Of a stretch of 64,000 nucleotides of DNA, positions 52,783 through 61,465 are shown one piece after another (positions within the stretch are counted from its first letter, which is position 1; each line of letters begins with the position of its first letter). The stretch is taken from the NCBI RefSeq assembly GCF_028206795.1, contig NZ_JAQLFJ010000008.1, forward strand, positions 2,619 through 66,618, given 5' to 3'. Source of the stretch: Collinsella aerofaciens. GTDB taxonomy: Bacteria > Actinomycetota > Coriobacteriia > Coriobacteriales > Coriobacteriaceae. A model generated the notes under the pieces. The model was given only the letters and a program-made list of their open reading frames with translations, did not search any database and had not been told where the DNA came from. The position numbers and the translations under genes are program-made.

Positions 52783-54126
52783 ATGGCCAGTGACAACGGA
52801 AAGAGCTTCCTCGACAAGTTTGCCGAGGTCTCTGCGAAGGTGGGAAACCAGGTTCACCTGCGTTCCCTGCGTGACGCCTTCGCGACCATCACGCCGCTCT
52901 ATATCCTTGCGGGTATCGCGGTTCTTATTAACAACGTCGTGTTCCCTCTGTTCCCGCTCGATGCGGCGGGCCTTGCCAACCTTCAGACGTGGGGTTCGGC
53001 AATTACGCTGGGCACCCTCAACGTCTCTGCCATTATCTTGGCCGGATTGATTGGCTACAGCCTCGCTAAGAACAAGCGTTTCGATAACCCGCTCGCTTGC
53101 GTGGTCGTCGCTATCTCTGCTTTCGTCATCATGATGCCGCAGCAGATCACCGCCTCGCTTGCCGCCACGAGCCCGCTGCTCACCGACAAGATCACCTCCG
53201 CCGAGGTCACGGGCGCCCTTTCGACTGCCAACACCGGCACCAACGGTCTGTTCTCGGCTATTATCATCGCCCTGCTTTCCGTCTCGCTCTTCATCAAGAT
53301 TTCTGGCGTCGAGAAGCTCAAGGTTAAGCTGGGCGAGGGCGTGCCTCCCGCGGTCTCCAACTCCTTCAACGTCATGATCCCGATGCTGCTCAACCTCGCG
53401 ATCTTCGCTCTTGCCGCAGCCCTGCTCGCCGTGTGCGCCGGCACCGATCTGTGCACCATCATCTCCACGTGCATCTCCAACCCGCTCAAGAGCATCATGA
53501 ACGCCGGTCCGTGGGCTGTTATCCTCATCTACACCCTTGCTAACCTGCTGTTCTGCGTCGGTATTCACCAGTCCACCATCTCTGGCGCTACCGTCGAGCC
53601 GATCCTGACCATGCTCATCGTCGACAACATGGCTACCTTTGCCGCCGGTGGCACCATCCAGCCCGATCACTACATGAACATGCAGATCGTTAACAGCTTC
53701 GCCCTCATCGGCGGCTCGGGCTGCACCCTCATGCTTCTGCTCGACACGCTCCTGTTCTCCAAGAACAAGGCTTCCGAGACCGTTTCCAAGATGGCTATCC
53801 TGCCTGGTCTGTTCAACATCAACGAGCCGGTTATCTACGGTTACCCCATCGTGTACAACCTGCCGCTCATGATCCCGTTCGTTCTTCTTCCCGACCTGTT
53901 CATCGGCATCACCTATGGCCTTACCTGCGCAGGCATCATCAGCCCCTGCATCGCCCAGGTGCCCTGGACTATGCCTCCCGTCATCAATGCCCTGCTCGCT
54001 ACGGGCTTTGACTGGCGCGCCGGCGTGTGGCAGGCTCTCGAGATTGTCATTGGCATGGCCGTCTACCTGCCCTTTATGAAGATTTCCGAGAAGGCAATCG
54101 CCAAGCAGGAGGCTCTCGCCGAGTAG
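52783..54126 (+). CDS. PTS cellobiose-family EIIC permease
   Basis: This 447-residue protein has about ten membrane segments and matches the lactose/cellobiose IIC family: KVGNQVHLRSLRDAFATITPLYILAG at the start, GIHQSTISGATVEP, FNINEPVIYGYPIVYNLPLMIPF in the sugar-binding region and WTMPPVINALLATGFDWRAGVWQ near the end. It imports the beta-glucoside while IIB phosphorylates it. TTAGGAG lies upstream. It follows the GH1 gene by 120 bases. Confidence 0.95.
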   Translation: MASDNGKSFLDKFAEVSAKVGNQVHLRSLRDAFATITPLYILAGIAVLINNVVFPLFPLDAAGLANLQTWGSAITLGTLNVSAIILAGLIGYSLAKNKRFDNPLACVVVAISAFVIMMPQQITASLAATSPLLTDKITSAEVTGALSTANTGTNGLFSAIIIALLSVSLFIKISGVEKLKVKLGEGVPPAVSNSFNVMIPMLLNLAIFALAAALLAVCAGTDLCTIISTCISNPLKSIMNAGPWAVILIYTLANLLFCVGIHQSTISGATVEPILTMLIVDNMATFAAGGTIQPDHYMNMQIVNSFALIGGSGCTLMLLLDTLLFSKNKASETVSKMAILPGLFNINEPVIYGYPIVYNLPLMIPFVLLPDLFIGITYGLTCAGIISPCIAQVPWTMPPVINALLATGFDWRAGVWQALEIVIGMAVYLPFMKISEKAIAKQEALAE

Positions 54127-54155
54127 AACGCCTAACGTTCGTCCCTTTCACCGTT

Positions 54156-54186
54156 GCGGGCACCGGTACGCGGTGCCGGTGCCCGC
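54156..54186 (+). terminator. Hairpin between EIIC and EIIB
   Basis: GCGGGCACCGG (54156-54166) pairs with CCGGTGCCCGC (54176-54186). CTCTCCCTTGTG follows rather than a T run. It may stabilise the upstream message or reduce read-through between IIC and IIB. Confidence 0.55.
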
Positions 54187-54286
54187 GGCTCTCTCCCTTG
54201 TGTAAAGATGCAGGGGGTGGGCACAATAGCCGCAAGGAATAAAACCAGTCGTCGTCTGCGCGCCGCGCAGTTATAAGGAGGAAACC

Positions 54287-54589
54287 ATGAAGAAGATCAT
54301 GCTCTGCTGCAATGCCGGTATGTCCACGAGCCTGCTGGTCCAGAAGATGCAGGCCGAGGTTGCAAACCGTGGTCTGGATATTGAGGTCGAGGCTCGTCCC
54401 ATGAACGAGGCCCACGATCACCTGGGCGAGTGCGACATGTTGCTGCTTGGTCCGCAGATCGGCTACACCAAGGGCGATTTTGAGAAGGAGGCCGCCGGTC
54501 GTTTCCCGGTCGAGGTCATCAACATGGTCGACTACGGCCGCATGAACGCTGCCGGCATCATCGACCACTGCGTCAGCGTGATGGGCTAG
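54287..54589 (+). CDS. PTS cellobiose-family EIIB component
   Basis: This 100-residue protein begins KKIMLCCNAGMSTSLLVQKM; Cys8 in CNAGMS is the phosphocysteine of the lactose/cellobiose IIB family. It takes phosphate from the IIA encoded next and gives it to the sugar in IIC. AAGGAGGAAA precedes the ATG. Length is typical. Confidence 0.96.
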   Translation: MKKIMLCCNAGMSTSLLVQKMQAEVANRGLDIEVEARPMNEAHDHLGECDMLLLGPQIGYTKGDFEKEAAGRFPVEVINMVDYGRMNAAGIIDHCVSVMG

Positions 54590-54598
54590 GTGCTCCGC

Positions 54599-54931
54599 AT
54601 GGAGGATATGAACGAACTGCAGATGACCTGCTTTGAGATCATCAGCTACGTCGGTACCGCCAAGAGCATGTACATCAATGCCGTGCAAAAGGCCAAGGAG
54701 GGCGATTTTGACGCCGCCGAGGAGCTTATCAAGCAGGGCGACGAGGCCTATAACGGTGGCCACGATGTTCACATGGGGCTTCTGAAGAAGGAGGCCAACG
54801 GCGAGCGTAACGGCGAGGCCCCGTTGATTCTGCTGCATGCCGAGGACCAGATGGCCGGCACCGAGACCATGCGCGTCATGGCGACGGAGCTCATCGAGAT
54901 CCACAAGCAGCTGCAGGCACTTAAGGCCTAG
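54599..54931 (+). CDS. PTS lactose/cellobiose-family EIIA component
   Basis: This 110-residue helical protein matches ChbA/LacF: QMTCFEIISYVGTAKSMYINAVQKAKEGDFDAAEELI, and LLHAEDQMAG with the phosphorylated His80. It forms a trimer and passes phosphate from HPr to IIB. The start is uncertain: GTG 54590, ATG 54599 and ATG 54608 are in frame and none has an ideal ribosome site; ATG 54599 fits family length. Confidence 0.94.
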   Translation: MEDMNELQMTCFEIISYVGTAKSMYINAVQKAKEGDFDAAEELIKQGDEAYNGGHDVHMGLLKKEANGERNGEAPLILLHAEDQMAGTETMRVMATELIEIHKQLQALKA

Positions 54932-54988
54932 TTGGCGTTATCGCCGCGATGGGCCGTGCGGTCCAACAGACAACACAGTCCCTTTGAC

Positions 54989-55027
54989 GGGCGCCGGGAG
55001 TCTCCGCCTCCCGGCGCCCTTATATTT
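54989..55027 (+). terminator. Terminator after the cellobiose PTS operon
   Basis: GGGCGCCGGGAG (54989-55000) pairs with CTCCCGGCGCCC (55008-55019), then TTATATTT. Confidence 0.82.
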
Positions 55028-55077
55028 GGCGAAGGCCCTGCGCGACCTTTTGAGCGGTCGTTTGCGTTTTCACAGAT

Positions 55078-55119
55078 AAAACCTGCCAAAACAAACCTGT
55101 CCCTTTTTGGCAGGTTTTT
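55078..55119 (+). terminator. Hairpin with CCTGTCCC loop upstream of the ROK kinase gene
   Basis: AAAACCTGCCAAAA (55078-55091) pairs with TTTTGGCAGGTTTT (55105-55118), and the T run continues. The loop carries CCTGTCCC, the complement of the GGGACAG string seen in other hairpins. It is symmetrical and could work in either direction. Confidence 0.7.
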
Positions 55120-55172
55120 GCCTTGGGAGCGGTACCATACAGGCAATGTTTAAACGAGAAAGGCGGGCTCCC

Positions 55173-56126
55173 ATGGAACCTAAGCAGTATTACATCGGCA
55201 TTGACGTCGGCGGCACTTCGGTTAAGGAGGGCCTGTTCGACGAGGACGGTAACCTGCTGGCCAAGGCCAGCGTGCCCACGCCGCCTATCGTTGACGCCGC
55301 GGGCTTTGCCGCGGTGACCGAGGCTATCGACCAGGTGGTCGCCAAGGCCCAGATTCCGCGCGCCTTTGTGGCGGGTATTGGCCTGGCCGTTCCGTGCCCC
55401 ATCCCGGCATCGGGCGATGCCAAGGTCAAGGCCAACATTGCCATTAACCTGCCCGAGCTAAGAGTCGCCATTCAGGAGCACTGCCCCGACGCGGTTGTTA
55501 AATACGAGAACGATGCCAACGCCGCTGCCATGGGCGAGGCCTGGCTCGGCTCTGCCAAGGGCGTACAGAACGTGGTGATGGTCACCATTGGTACCGGCGT
55601 GGGTGGCGGCGTCATCGTCAACGGCGACGTGGTATCGGGCGTTGTGGGCGCCGGCGGCGAGATTGGCCACATGTGCCTGAACCCGGCTGAGGAGCGCACC
55701 TGCGGCTGTGGCGGCCATGGCCATCTGGAGCAGTATTCCAGCGCCACCGGCGTGGTGAGTAACTACCTTGCCGAGTGCAAGAAGGCGGGCGTCGAGCCCA
55801 TCGAGCTCACCGGGCCTTCTGATTCCAAGGACGTGTTCCAGGCCTGCCGCGAGGGTGACAAGCTCGCGCTGGCAGCTGCCGATACCATGGCCGACTATCT
55901 CGGCCGCGCCCTGGCGCTTATTGCCAACGTGGTCGATCCCGAGATGTTCCTGATCGGCGGCGGTGCTTCCGCTTCGGCCGATGTCTACCTCGACAAGGTC
56001 CGCGAGCACTTTAAGCAGTACGCGCTCTCCGCCTCGCGCGAGACGCCCATTAAGGTCGCTTCGCTCGGAAACGACGCCGGCATCATCGGTGCCGCCTACG
56101 TAGCCCTGCGCGCTGCCGGTAAATAG
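55173..56126 (+). CDS. ROK-family sugar kinase (glucokinase-like)
   Basis: This 317-residue protein has the ATP motif YYIGIDVGGTSVKEGLFDEDG, ENDANAAAMGEAWLG with catalytic Asp, TIGTGVGGGVIVNG and the zinc region GHMCLNPAEERTCGCGGHGHLEQYSSATG. The last usual zinc Cys is His here (CGCG..GH rather than CGCG..GC). It probably phosphorylates the glucose released by the GH1 enzyme. The ATG at 55173 lies where the family starts; a longer in-frame frame to 55107 has no homology. Confidence 0.92.
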   Translation: MEPKQYYIGIDVGGTSVKEGLFDEDGNLLAKASVPTPPIVDAAGFAAVTEAIDQVVAKAQIPRAFVAGIGLAVPCPIPASGDAKVKANIAINLPELRVAIQEHCPDAVVKYENDANAAAMGEAWLGSAKGVQNVVMVTIGTGVGGGVIVNGDVVSGVVGAGGEIGHMCLNPAEERTCGCGGHGHLEQYSSATGVVSNYLAECKKAGVEPIELTGPSDSKDVFQACREGDKLALAAADTMADYLGRALALIANVVDPEMFLIGGGASASADVYLDKVREHFKQYALSASRETPIKVASLGNDAGIIGAAYVALRAAGK

Positions 56127-56128
56127 CT

Positions 56129-56157
56129 GGTGCAAGGGGGGCAGGTTACTTTGCACC
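56129..56157 (+). terminator. Hairpin after the ROK kinase gene
   Basis: GGTGCAA (56129-56135) pairs with TTGCACC (56151-56157). A further ATGGTGCAAAAGGGACAG follows and could form a competing pair. There is no T run, so termination is doubtful. Confidence 0.4.
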
Positions 56158-56292
56158 AACATGGTGCAAAAGGGACAGCCTTGGCCTCCATGCCTGCCCC
56201 AAAATATGCCGTGGCCCTTCCGTCTGCGAAGGCTCGGCATCGGCGTGCTACCATAGCTACGTCCAAGTACACATATCAAGTGGAGGATATCC

Positions 56293-57216
56293 ATGGCAAA
56301 CGTTCTTGTCTTTGGTCACCAGAACCCCGATAACGACGCCATCATGAGCGCCGTCGTCCTGTCCCAGCTGCTTAACCAGGTTGAGTATGCCGGCAACACC
56401 TACGAGGCCTGCGCCCTTGGTCAGCTTCCGGCCGAGTCCGCCAAGTTGCTCGCCGACGCCGGCATTGCCGAGCCCCGCGTGATTGATTCCGTCGAGGCCG
56501 GTCAGCTCGTCGTCCTCACTGACCACAACGAGTCTGCCCAGTCCGTCGCCGGCCTTAAGGACGCCACGGTCTTTGGTGTTGTCGATCATCACCGCATCGG
56601 CGACTTCGAGACCGCCGGCCCGCTGCACTACATCTGCCTGCCCTGGGGCTCCAGCTGCACCATCGTCACCAAGCTCGCCGGCGTGCTCGGCGTTGAGCTT
56701 TCCGACGTCCAGGCCAAGCTGCTGCTCTCGGCCATGATGACCGACACGCTCATGCTCAAGAGCCCCACCACCACCGATGTCGACCGCGCCATCGCCGCCA
56801 AGCTCGGCGAGCAGGTGGGCGTCGACCCGGTTAAGTTTGGCATGGAGGTCTTCCTCACCCGTCCGTCCGGCTCCTTCACTGCAGCCGAGATGGTCGGCAA
56901 CGACATCAAGATGTTCGAGCCCGCTGGCAAGAAGCTGCTCATCGGCCAGTACGAGACCGTCGACAAGACCCGTGCACTCGGCATGATCGACGAGATTCGC
57001 GAGGCCATGCGCGCCTACGCCGCCGAGAAGGGTGCCGACGGCATTGTCCTGTGCATCACCGACATCATGGAGGAGGGCTCGCAGGTCCTGCTCGAGGGCG
57101 AGACCGAGGCTGCTCAGAAGGGCCTGGGCATTGCCGACGAGCACGACGGCGTCTGGATGCCGGGCGTCCTCTCCCGTAAGAAGCAGGTCGCTGCCCCCAT
57201 CATGGCCGCCTGCTAG
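56293..57216 (+). CDS. ppaC: Manganese-dependent inorganic pyrophosphatase (family II)
   Basis: This 307-residue DHH-family enzyme splits pyrophosphate. It shows VLVFGHQNPDNDAIMSAV, LTDHNESAQS, GVVDHHRIGDFE, GSSCTIVT and, in the DHHA2 half, ITDIMEEGSQVL and PGVLSRKKQVAAP. It has no CBS insert. GTGGAGG lies upstream of the ATG. It is single, with its own terminator. Confidence 0.97.
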   Translation: MANVLVFGHQNPDNDAIMSAVVLSQLLNQVEYAGNTYEACALGQLPAESAKLLADAGIAEPRVIDSVEAGQLVVLTDHNESAQSVAGLKDATVFGVVDHHRIGDFETAGPLHYICLPWGSSCTIVTKLAGVLGVELSDVQAKLLLSAMMTDTLMLKSPTTTDVDRAIAAKLGEQVGVDPVKFGMEVFLTRPSGSFTAAEMVGNDIKMFEPAGKKLLIGQYETVDKTRALGMIDEIREAMRAYAAEKGADGIVLCITDIMEEGSQVLLEGETEAAQKGLGIADEHDGVWMPGVLSRKKQVAAPIMAAC

Positions 57217-57235
57217 GTTTAGTTGACCGAACGCC

Positions 57236-57275
57236 ACGACCGGATCGCGGACGCCCCGCGCTCCGGTCGTTTTTT
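57236..57275 (+). terminator. Terminator after ppaC
   Basis: ACGACCGGA (57236-57244) pairs with TCCGGTCGT (57262-57270), with GCGGACGC..-type pairing in the loop, followed by TTTTT. Confidence 0.85.
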
Positions 57276-57414
57276 GTGCACGGCGCCGCGTCGTCTCTCG
57301 GACAGGTGTGCCCGTGCCGTTGAGCAAATAATGTTCAACCTGTGGTTCCGCTTTTCGGCCACGCCTGCGTGCTTGTCGTGCAGGGTAGGCTAGATGCAAG
57401 CGTAATACGTTAGA

Positions 57415-57450
57415 GCGCGGCGCCGCCACTTGGGCGGGCCGTGCTTTTTT
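57415..57450 (+). terminator. Terminator-like hairpin 33 bases before nhaA (possible attenuator)
   Basis: GCGCGGC pairs with GCCGTGC and CCGCC with GGCGG around ACTTG, then TTTTTT (57445-57450). A typical terminator this close to a start codon, after a probable leader, suggests conditional termination. A small stem ACGGGAA/TTCCCGT and AAAGGAG follow before the ATG. Confidence 0.6.
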
Positions 57451-57483
57451 AAGACGGGAACTTTCCCGTGAAAGGAGCCGCCC

Positions 57484-58842
57484 ATGGCAGCAACTGAGCA
57501 GCTGTTCAACGTTCGTGAGCGCAAGCGCTTTGAACGTCACGACATTTGGGAGCGCATCGCCGAGAACGGCACGATTTCCGCCGCGGTCATGGTGATTGCC
57601 GCCATCGCCGCCGTCATTTGCGCCAATACCGATGCCTACGAGGCCATCCATCACTTTTTGGAGACCCCGCTGTATGTGGGTCTGGGCAACCTTACGGCTG
57701 GTCTCACCGTTGAGCTTTTCGTCAACGACTTCCTCATGGCGATTTTCTTTTTGTTGGTGGGCATTGAGCTTAAGTACGAGATGACGGTCGGCGAGCTCAA
57801 AAACCCGCGTCAGGCCATGCTTCCCATGCTGGCAGCCGTGGGCGGCGTCGTCGTTCCCGCCTGCATCTACCTGATCTTTAACCATGCCGGCGCGCACAAC
57901 GGCTGGGCCATTCCCATGGCAACCGATATTGCCTTTGCGCTGGGCGTGCTGTCGCTTTTGGGCAATCGCGTGCCCAACGGCGTGCGCGTGTTCTTCTCGA
58001 CGCTCGCCATCGCCGACGACCTCATCTCCATCGCCGCCATCGCCATTTTCTACGGTCAGAGCCCCAATCCGTTTTGGTTGGGCGCCGCCGCGCTTGTGAC
58101 CTGCGCGCTCGTGTGGCTCAACAAGACGCAGCATTACCGCCTTGCCCCGTATTCGGTACTGGGTCTGCTGTTGTGGTTCTGCATGTTCAAGAGCGGCGTG
58201 CACGCTACGCTTGCTGGCGTCATCTTGGCCTTTACCATCCCGGCCAAGTGCGGCGTCAAGCTCGATAGCCTCACCGATTGGTTGGGCGAGTGCCTGCCGC
58301 TGCTCGATGACCGTTACGATGACGAGGCACACATCCTGGGCCAGCATGACTTTACCGTCTCGACCACCAAGGTCGAGCGCGTCATGCACCGCGTGACCCC
58401 GCCGCTCATCCGCATGGAGCGTCTGATCTCCACGCCGGTCAACTTTGTGATCCTGCCGATCTTTGCGTTCGTAAACGCTCAGGTTCGCTTAGTGGGCGTG
58501 GACATGAGCACGCTGCTCACCGACCCGGTGACGCTCGGCGTGTACTTTGGCATGCTGCTGGGCAAGCCGATCGGCATCTTTGGTATGACGTTTGCCCTGG
58601 TTAAGCTTAAGATCTCCGAGCTGCCGCATAACGTTAACTGGCACATGATTGCCGGTGTGGGCATTCTGGGCGGTATCGGCTTTACCATGTCGATCCTCAT
58701 CAGCGGCCTCGCCTTCCCGACGGCCCAGTTTGAGGTCTTGGCCGCAAAGGCCGCCATTCTTGCCGGCTCTGTCACCGCGGCCGTGCTGGGCATGATCTAC
58801 ATGAGTGTGATCTGCAAGCACCCCGCGCCCAAGGACGAGTAA
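57484..58842 (+). CDS. nhaA: Na+/H+ antiporter NhaA
   Basis: This 452-residue integral membrane protein exchanges Na+ or Li+ for protons. Family blocks seen are FLMAIFFLLVGIELKYEM, GGVVVPACIYL, GWAIPMATDIAFALGVLSLLG (with ion-binding Asp), TLAIADDLISIAAIAIFY (the paired Asp of the ion site) and GKPIGIFGMTFALVKL. AAAGGAG precedes the ATG. It is a single gene. Length is somewhat above E. coli NhaA because of tails at both ends. Confidence 0.97.
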   Translation: MAATEQLFNVRERKRFERHDIWERIAENGTISAAVMVIAAIAAVICANTDAYEAIHHFLETPLYVGLGNLTAGLTVELFVNDFLMAIFFLLVGIELKYEMTVGELKNPRQAMLPMLAAVGGVVVPACIYLIFNHAGAHNGWAIPMATDIAFALGVLSLLGNRVPNGVRVFFSTLAIADDLISIAAIAIFYGQSPNPFWLGAAALVTCALVWLNKTQHYRLAPYSVLGLLLWFCMFKSGVHATLAGVILAFTIPAKCGVKLDSLTDWLGECLPLLDDRYDDEAHILGQHDFTVSTTKVERVMHRVTPPLIRMERLISTPVNFVILPIFAFVNAQVRLVGVDMSTLLTDPVTLGVYFGMLLGKPIGIFGMTFALVKLKISELPHNVNWHMIAGVGILGGIGFTMSILISGLAFPTAQFEVLAAKAAILAGSVTAAVLGMIYMSVICKHPAPKDE

Positions 58843-58928
58843 GAGCGCGAAAACCGGCTCCAGAACCGATTCGGGCGCGTTCAAAATGCGGATTCGGGCG
58901 GTGCTTGCCGCCTGCCAGACACGCCAGT

Positions 58929-59180
58929 GGTCAAAAAACGCCGTTTGTGAGTACTGTCACAAACGGCGTATCATTTTAGGTGCGGAAAATAATGAACAAA
59001 GTTATAAGAACTGTACGTTAATGAGTGACCATCGACTTCCAATTTGGCGCTAGCTGACGGTGATTAGGAAGTTTCAAGTCGAGTTTTGCCGATTTCGACC
59101 AAGAATCGCTGCTACTAAAAAGGTAACAGTACTCATATTTGCCCTTTTTTGGCCACAAATTTGCCCTTTTTTGGCCACAA
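58929..59180. repeat. Inverted-repeat element related to locus A (locus B), with a 22-bp tandem duplication
   Basis: The left arm 58929-58960 (GGTCAAAAAACGCC..GTGAGTACTGT) and right arm 59123-59156 (reverse complement type GTAACAGTACTCATATTTG) face each other. 59104-59141 equals 34721-34758 over 38 bases. The left arm also folds into a 13-bp perfect hairpin (58938-58950 with 58957-58969) that could end the nhaA transcript. ATTTGCCCTTTTTTGGCCACAA is present twice in tandem at 59137-59158 and 59159-59180. It accounts for most of the 395-base gap 58843-59237. Confidence 0.7.
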
Positions 59181-59237
59181 GTCCTAAAACAAGCCTCGCC
59201 AAGGTCGGGAAGCGGGCCAAATCGCCGGCCTCGAGGC

Positions 59238-59492
59238 TTATTCCACGGTTCCGTAGACGGCGCCCCAGCCGTGGGCGGCTAGGGCCGAGTTAAGCTGGTC
59301 ACACAGCGACTGGCGGTCGTAATAGCCGGGCGGTAGCAGGTTGACGATTTCCATGAGATCGGGCGCCAGGTCCAAGATCTCGGCCTGCACGATCAGGTCC
59401 AGGCGGTCGATGGCGTGGCGATCGTAAAACAGTCCGTCGACCAGGCGCTGCAGGTCGCCGAATTCCTCGGCCCTAAACGATCCGTACTCCAT
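59238..59492 (-). CDS. Small hypothetical protein
   Basis: This 84-residue acidic, helical protein (EYGSFRAEEFGDLQRLVDGL, VQAEILDLAPDLMEIVNLLPPGYYDRQSLC) has no membrane segment. A perfect AGGAGG sits five bases before the ATG at 59492, favouring it over an upstream ATG at 59543. No family was recognised. It is divergent from the aminotransferase gene. Confidence 0.72.
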   Translation of the reverse strand: MEYGSFRAEEFGDLQRLVDGLFYDRHAIDRLDLIVQAEILDLAPDLMEIVNLLPPGYYDRQSLCDQLNSALAAHGWGAVYGTVE

Positions 59493-59641
59493 AGTGCCTC
59501 CTTGGGCGCCCCACGCCGCCATGCGCGGCGATTCGTAATTCATTGCGATGAACTTAATCTATCACGGCTTCATACCGTTGCGGCGGTGGCGGTCTATACT
59601 TAGACGAACTGCAACGTACCGCTTCGCGAAAGGTCGCACCC

Positions 59642-60946
59642 ATGCAGACGATCTACCAGAAGATGGAAACCACCGAACTCGATGCCGCCATCGAGGCGCT
59701 CAAAGCCGAGGTAGCCGAGGTCAAGGCCAAGGGCCTGGCGCTCGACATGGCCCGCGGCAAGCCGTCGCCCTCCCAGGTGGACATCTCTCGACCCATGCTC
59801 GATATCCTCAATGCCGATGCCGATCTGCACGACGGCAACGTCGACTGCTCCAACTACGGCTGCTTTGAGGGCATTCCCTCGGCACGCAAGCTGGCGGGGG
59901 AGTTCCTGGGTTGCCCTGCCGAGCAGACGCTCGTGCTGGGCTCGTCGAGTTTGCTGATTGAGCACGACATCGCCGGCATGTTCTGGCGCTGTGGCTCGTG
60001 CGGCAGCGAGCCCTGGGACGCCTACGAGGCAGCGCACGACGGCAAGAAGGTCAAGTTCCTGTGCCCCGTTCCCGGCTACGATCGCCACTTTGGCATCACC
60101 GCCGATCTGGGTATCGAGAATGTCCCCGTCGCGATGACCGACAACGGCCCCGACATGGACGAGGTCGAGCGCCTGGTTGCTGCCGACGACTCCATCAAGG
60201 GTATCTGGTGCGTGCCCAAGTATTCCAACCCCACGGGCATCACCTTTAGCGAGGACACCGTGCGCCGCCTAGTCGAGATGCCCACGGCCGCGCCCGATTT
60301 CCGCATCTTCTGGGACAACGCCTACTGCGTGCATGACCTGTACGACGAGACCGACGAACTTGCCAACATCTTTGACCTCGCTCGCGCGGCGGGCACCGAG
60401 GACCGTGTGGTGGCCTTTGCCTCGACGTCCAAGATCACCTTCCCGGGCGCCGGCATCGGCTTTATCGGTGCGAGCCCCGCGGTTATCGCCGAGTTCTCCA
60501 AGCGCCTGAAGGCCGGCCTTATTAGCGCCGATAAGCTCAACCAGCTGCGTCACGTGCGTTTCCTTCCCACCATCGAGGCGGTCAAGGAGCACATGAAAAA
60601 GCATGCCGAGTTCCTGCGTCCGCGCTTTGAGGCCGTCGAGCGCAAGCTCACCGAGGGCTTGGGCGACACGGGCTGCGCCACCTGGACGCACCCCCGCGGC
60701 GGCTACTTTGTAAGCTTCGATGGTCCCGAGGGCTCGGCCCAAAAGGTCGCCGCGCTTTGCGCCGACCTGGGCGTCAAGCTCACGCCGGCCGGTGCCACCT
60801 GGCCCTATGGCAAGGACCCGCGCGACACCAACATCCGCATCGCGCCGAGCTATCCCACGGTCGAGGACCTGGAGGCCGCGCTCGATGTGCTGGTGCTGGC
60901 CGTTAAGCTTGTCGCTGCCGAGCTTGCTCGTGCCGAGCGCGCCTAA
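59642..60946 (+). CDS. Aminotransferase, putative aspartate aminotransferase subgroup If
   Basis: This 434-residue fold-type I enzyme matches the divergent Asp_aminotransf family: LALDMARGKPSPSQVDIS, NYGCFEGIPSARKL, FLCPVPGYDRHFGI, YSNPTGITFSEDTVRRL, FRIFWDNAYCVHDL, FASTSKITFPGAGIGFIGAS (PLP Lys) and WTHPRGGYFVSFD. It probably makes aspartate from oxaloacetate. GCGAAAGG lies upstream of the ATG. It is followed by a STAS gene 51 bases later. Confidence 0.92.
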   Translation: MQTIYQKMETTELDAAIEALKAEVAEVKAKGLALDMARGKPSPSQVDISRPMLDILNADADLHDGNVDCSNYGCFEGIPSARKLAGEFLGCPAEQTLVLGSSSLLIEHDIAGMFWRCGSCGSEPWDAYEAAHDGKKVKFLCPVPGYDRHFGITADLGIENVPVAMTDNGPDMDEVERLVAADDSIKGIWCVPKYSNPTGITFSEDTVRRLVEMPTAAPDFRIFWDNAYCVHDLYDETDELANIFDLARAAGTEDRVVAFASTSKITFPGAGIGFIGASPAVIAEFSKRLKAGLISADKLNQLRHVRFLPTIEAVKEHMKKHAEFLRPRFEAVERKLTEGLGDTGCATWTHPRGGYFVSFDGPEGSAQKVAALCADLGVKLTPAGATWPYGKDPRDTNIRIAPSYPTVEDLEAALDVLVLAVKLVAAELARAERA

Positions 60947-60997
60947 CGCGCGGCTTCCCGTACTATCCGCACTTTCGATACGTAAAGGAGCGTATAC

Positions 60998-61312
60998 ATG
61001 GATTTGGGTATTTCCACCAACCCCACGCCAGAGCTCTACACCATTAAGGTGACCGGTGAGATCGATATCTCTAACGCCGATAGCCTGCGCAACGCCATCG
61101 ACCTGGCGCTCGAGCAGCCCACCGAGGCCGTTGAGCTCGATTTTGCCCAGGTGAGCTACATCGATTCGACGGGCATTGGCGTGCTCGTGGGCGCCGCGCA
61201 CCACGCGGTCGACCACGGCAAGCGTTTTGGCTGCGTCAACGTGCAGCCCCCGGTGATGCGCGTGGTTCAGCTGTTGGGCGTCGACCAGGAGATTTCGATC
61301 ACCGCTGCATAA
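60998..61312 (+). CDS. STAS-domain protein, anti-sigma factor antagonist-like
   Basis: This 104-residue single STAS domain (LYTIKVTGEIDISNADSLRNAID, VELDFAQVSYIDSTGIGVLVGA) has the phosphorylatable Ser57 in the DSTGIG motif, as in SpoIIAA and RsbV. Such proteins bind an anti-sigma factor kinase. No partner kinase is encoded in the window. GTAAAGGAG precedes the ATG. Confidence 0.92.
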   Translation: MDLGISTNPTPELYTIKVTGEIDISNADSLRNAIDLALEQPTEAVELDFAQVSYIDSTGIGVLVGAAHHAVDHGKRFGCVNVQPPVMRVVQLLGVDQEISITAA

Positions 61313-61465
61313 TCTTTGCCCCCAAAAGGGCGTGCCGTTTGGCATATGTTTGTGATGCGCTCGGACGTTTTGGCGTCCGGGCGCTATACTTGACCGAATG
61401 AATAGACGAGTTCCGGCCGAATGGCGCGGTGCGGGCTCGACTCACATCGAGCCTTGGAGGTATGT

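Noticed and set aside
59104..59180. CRISPR-like array
   Set aside because: There are only two adjacent 22-base units with no spacers, and no cas genes are present anywhere in the window.
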